Part shown: piece after piece, positions 57,759 through 64,000 of the stretch
Numbering within the stretch: position 1 is the stretch's first letter
Layout of the letters: each line of letters begins with the position of its first letter
Source: Archegozetes longisetosus
Lineage: Eukaryota > Arthropoda > Arachnida > Sarcoptiformes > Trhypochthoniidae
Direction: 5' to 3'
Assembly: GCA_018873245.2 (NCBI GenBank)
Contig: JAEMBT020000007.1
Location: 8,187,129 to 8,251,128 of the forward strand
Length of the DNA stretch: 64,000 nt
Notes under the pieces: generated by a model
The model's database searches: none
Seen by the model: only the letters and a program-made list of their open reading frames with translations
What the model was told of the DNA's origin: nothing
Made by a program: the position numbers and the translations under genes

Positions 57759-59662
57759 TGTTTACTCAATCGTTCAATCGCTCCTTTTACTTATTTGTCG
57801 TTCAACCATTTGTTTGGGTTTAAGATTGAGTTTAAGTGAAGTTCAGATCTGGTTCAATATAATTCAATTGTTTTTGTTGTTTATTTTGATGTATCACATG
57901 TTTTGTCAATTGCACTAAATGTTCGTATTTTTTGACTCATCAAAATCCAAGTATAAATTAACTCATAAACCATTATAAGGCATCACTTATAAGCAACGCT
58001 TTTATTTATTATAAAATGTCCGTTACATTATTCATAGGAGGGATGAGATGTTTTTTACGAAATTTATGACTAGATTGGTGTGGAGATAAAGTTTCGTTAG
58101 TAATAAATTACTGACAAATTATTCATTAAAACCAATATGTTTTGCACTAAAAGGTAAATATCAAAACAAATTTCATCCAATTGTAACCATATTTAAGGAA
58201 ACATTGACTTCAGGTAAATATGAGTAGTTGTATACTTTTATTAAGTGCTGTGAAAAGTTTGATTTGTGTTTGATATGTCAATATTTGAATTAGAAATAAG
58301 TGTTAAAGTGTAGAGTCATATGATTGGCATTGAACGCAATGAAATGCTATTGAAAGTTAATTTGATCGCAAACTACCACTTTTAACAAACTATTTCTATA
58401 ACCATAAGTCTATTTCTAACCACTAAAAATTCATTGCTAACAATTAAAAGTTTTATTAGTTACACGGACACTTTGCATTAATACACGATAGCAAAGTTTG
58501 ATTAATTTTTATTTATTTTTAAAACTTGAAGACAAGTCAAGTGAGGTCAGGTTAGCTTTGAATCAGGTTATTTCTAACTAGTGTTGAAAAATTTGTTGAC
58601 AAATTTTTTTTTCAACAAATTTTTCATCAGTTACAAAGTTTCTCTAATTTTCGAGCTGAACACTAACTTTGATAACAAATGGAGTGTCTGTTCAAAAGCC
58701 ACTAACAATAATCCATAGCTATTATTCAATAATTCAAATCATAGTAGACTTGACTTTTGGCTAAAAAGTTTTCGCAAACTTTTTCACTGTTCAATATTAT
58801 TGAGTATTTCTTTAAAGCTTTGTAATTCGCACAAACTCAATATCTCTTAATTAACCCATCCTCTCATCAGTCGCTCAGAATATCGTTTGAAAACTAAATT
58901 TTTTAATTTTATTGATTAGTTTTATTTGTTTAAAATCGATATTTGGGGTTATTTCGCTCAAAGTTTGATAAATTCAATTTGAAGGTTAAGAGAGGAAGTG
59001 ATAACTGAAAACGATAATTTAAGAAAAAATTTAAAGTTTTATCGACTGCGTGAGAAGTAACAAAATTGAAGTTGAGTTAGATTTCGAAAGCCTGAATCAA
59101 AGTTGGCATTGAGTTGACTGATAAAGTTTTAATATCACAATTATTACCCAAATTGAGGGAATGTAAGGCAACTCAACACACACATAATCTTCTTTCTTGT
59201 CGTATGAGTTCAGTAATGCCAATAAATTGTAGTGGAGATGCCTTTTGGCATTTCCGGGCATTTTTTCTAAATTGTTCGTAATTATTTCCTGTTAATTACA
59301 CGTTTCATACTATTATAACCAATCCCGCGATCATTAAAATATAATTTGAATCAGTTTTCTCACAAATCGTATGATTAAGTCATAAAAATAAGATTATAAT
59401 CGAAAACTGAATAGTTTCTATAGTCGAAAATTGCTCAGAATCCAATTGCTATAACTGCTGAGAGTTAGATAAGTTAGAGTAGCTATTAATATAATCAAAA
59501 TCACTTATACACTGCCTAACCCTATCTCTACTAGAAGTTGCTCAGTGATAAAAAGCTTATTGAAAAATGATCATAAATTTATCTTTAAGCCAAAGTTTGA
59601 CCATAACCTACTTGAGAGGCACATCTATCAGAGTTAAGAAAAAAATTTAGTCAGAAAGAAAA
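57759..59662. other. divergent spacer between inturned and GGACT
   Basis: AT-rich upstream regions of two genes pointing apart. It contains a perfect hairpin at 58585-58626. No gene seen. Confidence 0.5.
58585..58626. repeat. perfect 15-bp inverted repeat with 12-nt T-rich loop
   Basis: Left arm TGAAAAATTTGTTGA (58585-58599) is the exact reverse complement of the right arm (58612-58626). Confidence 0.9.
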
Positions 59663-60333
59663 ATGAGCCGACACTTAGTATTCGTTTACGGGACTCTAAA
59701 ATCTAGTAAGTATTTATAAGTGAAACACTAAATAAATAGCTTCAATCTTGATTTGTATTCTACGAGTCTTTTATTTGATCTGAGGTCAACCTAATCACCA
59801 GGTGCTGATTGATAGAGAGAATGGTATTTCTGATTTTGTGGCAAGAGGTCGGACTGTGAATAAGTGGCCACTTGTGATAGCATCAAAATATAATATCCCT
59901 TACCTTCTACACAAATCTGATTTTGGCCAAGTATGCTATATTACAATTAATTTCTCGCTATTTATCTTTCAACTCGTTATCACAGCAAATATCTGGTGAA
60001 ATATATTCAGTCGATGATAAAATGTTGCAATTTTTGGATGAATTTGAATGTCATCCGAGTTATTACACACGATTAGAGACTTGTGTAACATTAGAAGATG
60101 GGTCTAGTTGTTCGCCATGGATTTACTTTCTAATGGACTTCAGACCTGAAATGTTAGAATTACCGACAATTGATAACTATTCCAGTTACGGTGATCATGG
60201 GTTACCTTATGTTGAAAGGTCTGAAAGAGATAACTCTAATGACGGAAGTTATGAGAGAGATGAAGTTATTTTAAAAGTTAAATTGTTTTATAGTGAAAAA
60301 ACTTGCAAAGCTTCTGACATCGATCCTTGGTAG
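59663..60333 (+). CDS. GGACT: gamma-glutamylaminecyclotransferase family protein
   Basis: Enzymes of this family release amines from gamma-glutamylamines formed when transglutaminase crosslinks are degraded, giving 5-oxoproline. Three exons: 59663-59705, 59785-59930 and 59986-60333; 178 residues (human GGACT 153). The start is LVFVYGTLKS with the family YGTLK glycine loop; choosing the acceptor at 59783-59784 restores SQPNHQVL, as in human GQPNHRVL. Then follow ARGRTVNKWPLVIA, YNIPYLLH, GEIYSVDDKMLQFLDEFECHP, in which the Glu of LDEFE is the expected catalytic residue, and YSSYGDHGLPY near the end. A hydrophilic tail of about 30 residues exceeds the human length. AATAAA at 60561-60566 is a likely polyadenylation signal. 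Family members overlap, so substrate is inferred. Confidence 0.9.
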
Positions 60334-60730
60334 TCATTAGTGTTGAACATATCTCTAGATTCTGTCTTTATTTTGTCATACATCTTGTTATGAATGGGTT
60401 GGATTTGATTTATTCATTTATAAGATTTGTCGGATTTTTGGGTTGGGGACTGGCTTTGACGCAAATGTGTTGATACTCTTTGCGTGAAACAATTGGGCAA
60501 ACAAAATGTTTAGTCTAAATAATGACTGATTCTGTAGAGAATTGACGAGATAAATGAAAAAATAAAAATAAAAATTTAGAATCAATTTGTAAAACAACTG
60601 ATTTATTAGTTGAAAGGATGACTAGGATTTGTATGGTTTGTCAGAGAACTACAATAATTGCTTATAAAGAAGTATTGACTAATAGAGAGAACTTCAAAAC
60701 TATAGTGTGATTGAAATGCGTATTTGAGAG

Positions 60731-60796
60731 ACATATTTGAAGTACAAATAAATATTTGAAATACAAATACATATTTGATATACAAATACATATTTC
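60731..60796. repeat. 20-bp AT-rich tandem repeat, about 3.3 copies
   Basis: Diverged copies of ATATTTGAAATACAAATAC in direct order. Confidence 0.8.
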
Positions 60797-61010
60797 TAAT
60801 TAGGCAAAACTGAAACCCCAAAAATTTTCTCAAAACGTTTAGTTAATATAACATTTTGAATAACACATAAAATTGAATAAATTATTTGAAACAATATTTG
60901 GAAACTAAACTTAATGTTATCACAAATGATTTCTGTTAACTACTAATTACAATATATATTAGTGCAGAAAATTTCACTTTGGTTTTGAAGCTCTCGGCTG
61001 TTATTTAAAT

Positions 61011-61126
61011 AATTATTTCAATAGTTATCTCAATAGTTTTCTCAATATTTTTCTCAATAGTTTTCTCAATTATTTCAATAATTATTTCGATATTCATCTC
61101 AATTATTGAGATAATTATTTCAATAC
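61011..61126. repeat. 11-14 bp minisatellite (TTCTCAATAG-type)
   Basis: Nine or so diverged copies of a TTTTCTCAATAG/TTATTTCAATA unit, just beyond the FHOD stop on the - strand. Confidence 0.8.
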
Positions 61127-61235
61127 ACTAGAGATCACAGTAAAACAATCGATGGTTAAAACACTTTTTGATAAAATATTATAAAAGCATTAAAGGCTTA
61201 TTTATAAAATGCAATTCACAAAAGTTTCCTTCTTC

Positions 61236-64000
61236 TTAAGTCGACATTGTGGCCAACATTAATCGTTCTTCTTCTGAGAGATCTAAACCACTTTTCAGAG
61301 TTCGTCTCACTGCAAACAATAGCAATAAGAATTAGTCAAAACAATTTAAACCACTTTAAACCACTTTTACGACATTAACATCAACAACATTAACAGCTTT
61401 CATAACTTTTACAACTTTTAATAACTCTAAACAACTATTAAATAACTATTAAACAAGTTGGAAACAAGAATTACATGATTTTCTGTCTCCATATCGTGCT
61501 TTCCTTCTATTCCTCTGTTCATTCCTGATGGGTTGTGTGGTAGTCCTAACAAGACTCTCAAGAATTTCATCATCAGCTTCAGTGAAAGTTTCAATATTGA
61601 CGCTGTGTCTGTGATAAGCAGGAGGTCTGGATTGTGAAACGTTCAAGTTGGTGAGATTAGTCATTGAGCCAGAAGAAGGTCGCCTAAGTTTAGTGCCAGG
61701 AAGTGTACCCCATTTGGTACGTCCGCCACAACCTTCACTCTCATAGTCACTACCGTTTATTAAAAGCTGCTTCAGTTCGTGGTCTGCTTGTTGTTCTTTG
61801 GTTCTGCTAAACTTATCCATCTGTAAAAGTCAACAATACAATCATTTTTTGCTTTCCAGTCAAAACAATCTTTGACAATGACCTCAGTTATCATTTTGCC
61901 TCTTGTTTTGTTTCTTTCTCGATGATTGGCCTTCTTCTCCAGCTGCTCTTTAACTCTTTCACGTGTCGTTCTATATTCCAAAGCAAACTCACTGATGATC
62001 TTCAATACATTGTTAGGTTTGGTATCTTTGATTGAATGGGAAGGTAAACCCAGAAAGACTAAAAACTTTTTGAATCTATTGATAACTCTTCTGTGAATGA
62101 TTCCTAAAACAATAATACGTTCGGCGCAATCAGCCAAAAACTCAGACATTCTCACTTTCATGGGACTCGATCCGTCATGTTTTGCAATCACTTTCAAGTG
62201 TTCCCACGAAGACTTACAGTCCATTTCCATCTTCTGCAAGCTTTTCGCCACTTCTTCGAAATCAGTTTTCGAGGCTCGAGAAACTGCTCCCAATTCCGAG
62301 TACAGATCACTTGTTTTCGGGAATTTTTCCATTACTATATGACACAAATGGTGAAGAAGAGAATGTTTATGAACTGTATCTTTGATTTCAGGCACTTTTG
62401 CCAAGTAATCGATCTGAAAGCCTTTGGCCTCAACGCCATTCAAAAAGTTTCCGATAGAGAGCAAAGTGCCGAGAATTAGTCGAAAAGTTTCGCACTTCTC
62501 CAGTTCAGCGGTTGCTTGTTTGAGATCCATCAACGGCTCAGCCACCTCACGCTCTATTGTCTCGTAATCTAAGCGAAACGCCCATAACCGAAGTCGTGCT
62601 TCCAGAGCACTGATTGAGGCCAACGTTAATAGAAATGATTCGGCAGAGCCTAACGGCACGTCTGGATTAGCCATTTGTGCCTCAAGTATTTTTGTCTTTT
62701 CTTCGTCTGTTGGCATCATTGTTGACAATATTTTTTCAATGCCTTCTCTGTTCATAATTGTTGCGTCCATTTTCAAGATAGCAGTTTTGACGGTTCGCGG
62801 AGGAGGAAGTTTTGTCATTCCAATGTTTATAGCATTTGATCTTTTTGTGTCTAGTACCAGAATCTCATTCTTTTTTCCTTGTTCTTGAGCTTTCTGTTGG
62901 AATCATTTTGAACCACAAGCATTAATAGCAGAAGTTCTCAAATTATACGAAAATTAATGAAAAAGTCTTACCTCAGGCTAAAGTGATTGCAATAACAATT
63001 TGGTTAATTGATTTGTAGCAAAGAAAAGAATAGATTTAGTTGGGCCGCAACCAAAGTTGTGTAGCATGCACATAATCCAAAGACATGCATTATATTTTGA
63101 AAATTAGGAGTTAATTGAGTCAATTATAATGAATGGGTTATAATGGATGGGATACAATGAATTGGTTATAATGAATAAGTTATAAAGAATTAGTTATAAT
63201 GAATCAGTTAAAATGAATCAGTTATAATGAATCAATTATAATGTTAGAAAGAGTTAAAAAGTCCTAAATAGTAATACCTTATTCATCAACTCCTTTGCCC
63301 TGCTTTCAAACAAGTGTTCCAATCTTTGGGTGTCAACCGAGACATTTTTGATTTCGTCCCAAATAGTTTTTTTCTTCATGATTCGACTGAGTAGAGACTT
63401 ATCTTCTTTAACTTCTTTCCAAAACAATTTGATTGTTTTCTTGTTCTTTGGTATGAGCTTTGATATATCTGGCGGCGGAGTCGGCGACGGAGTGTTTTGG
63501 TTTCTCTGATTAAGAACCCATGGAAGCGGAGCTCCCATTCTAGGTGGTGGAGGAGGAGGTGGTGTGCCTGACAGTGGCAGTGGTGGGGAAGGGGGTGTTC
63601 CGCACATCGGAGGCGGTGGCGGGGGAGGCATTAAATTACAATCTGATGGTAATGGTGGTGGTGGAGGTGTACTGGAGAGCGAACTGTTTGAAGTCGGGGC
63701 GCATATGTCGGCGTCGTCGTCATCTCTAAGATCTGTGAAATCTAAGTCGTTGATGAGCAGCGGTCTCGATAGTGAGTTCACTAATTGCTCCCATTGCAGA
63801 TATTCCGGCTGACTCTTTGGATCAGATAACGATTCTTTGGCACTAATGATCCTCTGAATGCTTCCATTGATGATAGGGTCTGGTGTGTTGATGGTTGGTT
63901 TGATTATTCTTTCTTTTATCATGCGAACTGATTCAGATTGTTTCAAATTGTTGTCATTGAACTCAGCATTAGAGCTTGAGTTCCAATTGTTAGAGCTGGA
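61236..64000 (-). CDS. FHOD: FHOD-family formin, 3' part (5' end outside the window)
   Basis: FHOD formins nucleate and bundle actin; FHOD3 and fly Fhod act in sarcomere assembly. Four exons on the - strand are visible: 63278-64000 (open to the edge), 61883-62893, 61475-61820 and 61236-61309, together 717 residues. The first carries the Pro-rich FH1 region (PPPPPPP runs) and the start of FH2 (KTIKLFWKEV, VDTQRLEHLFESRAKEL). The FH2 core follows with LDTKRSNAINIGMTKLPPP, RLWAFRLDYE, IGNFLNGVEAKGFQIDYL, FALEYRTTRERVKEQ and ERNKTRGKMITE; joining at 61883/61820 gives MITEMDKFS. The C-terminus rebuilds the autoregulatory DAD-like basic region, RKSLRRTLKSGL, nearly identical to human FHOD1, which ROCK phosphorylates there. 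The N-terminal FH3 region must lie to the right. Confidence 0.95.
63122..63243. repeat. minisatellite in the FHOD intron
   Basis: About eight copies of a 14-16-bp unit, GTTATAATGAATCA and variants, inside intron 62894-63277. Confidence 0.85.

Larger units (their letters stand above)
60334..61235. other. convergent spacer between GGACT and FHOD
   Basis: 3' regions of two facing genes. It holds two AT-rich minisatellites, 60731-60796 (about 20-bp unit with ACATATTTGAAATACAAAT) and 61011-61126 (unit around TTTTCTCAATAG). No gene seen. Confidence 0.55.

Noticed and set aside
63544-63812. Gly-rich frames on the + strand
   Set aside because: Reverse complement of the proline-rich FH1 coding sequence.

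Overview
The window is nuclear DNA of an animal. It is AT-rich, with short GT-AG introns (mostly 50-150 bp, a few of 0.4-0.9 kb), long AT-rich spacers and no operon structure. The gene set (Hook, Mediator subunit 25, CK2 alpha, topoisomerase I, CoA synthase, FEN1, TP53INP, D-aspartate oxidase, inturned, FHOD formin), a small Gly/His-rich secreted peptide and a pair of sarcolamban-like micropeptides point to an arthropod. A compact-genome chelicerate such as a mite is my best guess, but that is inference from general style. I see no rRNA, tRNA, CRISPR array or intact transposase gene.

Layout, left to right. 0-6 kb: glucose-6-phosphate isomerase (+) and Hook (+). 6.6-8.2 kb: a spliced unit with two tandem 30-residue single-pass membrane peptides resembling sarcolamban/sarcolipin SERCA regulators; this is the main discovery in the window and is too small for ordinary gene callers. 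10.3-15.3 kb: a BTB-kelch gene (+) with a reading-frame break in its BTB domain, convergent with alanine aminotransferase (-). 17.3-21.5 kb: MED25 (-, 8 exons). 24.8-26.7 kb: CK2 catalytic subunit (-, 6 coding exons). 29.2-31.8 kb: DNA topoisomerase I (+). 32.4 kb: small secreted Gly/His-rich peptide (-). 34.1-37.9 kb: CoA synthase (+), convergent with FEN1 (-). 41.8-42.8 kb: TP53INP/DOR (-). 44.2 kb: C19orf12 family (+). 46-48 kb: D-aspartate oxidase (-) and an N-terminal-only RELCH-like protein (+) sharing a 237-bp divergent promoter region. 49.2-51.5 kb: aquaglyceroporin (-, 9 exons). 55.3-57.8 kb: inturned (-) lacking its PDZ domain. 59.7-60.3 kb: gamma-glutamylamine cyclotransferase (+). 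61.2-64.0 kb: 3' part of an FHOD formin (-), running off the right edge.

The genes are mostly unrelated housekeeping loci. Two weak themes are muscle (sarcolamban pair, FHOD) and central metabolism (GPI, ALT, COASY, DDO, aquaglyceroporin). Spacers hold microsatellites, minisatellites, two long perfect hairpins and one small element with terminal inverted repeats. All exon boundaries were read by eye from GT/AG sites, frame continuity and remembered family sequences; no database search or transcript evidence was available.
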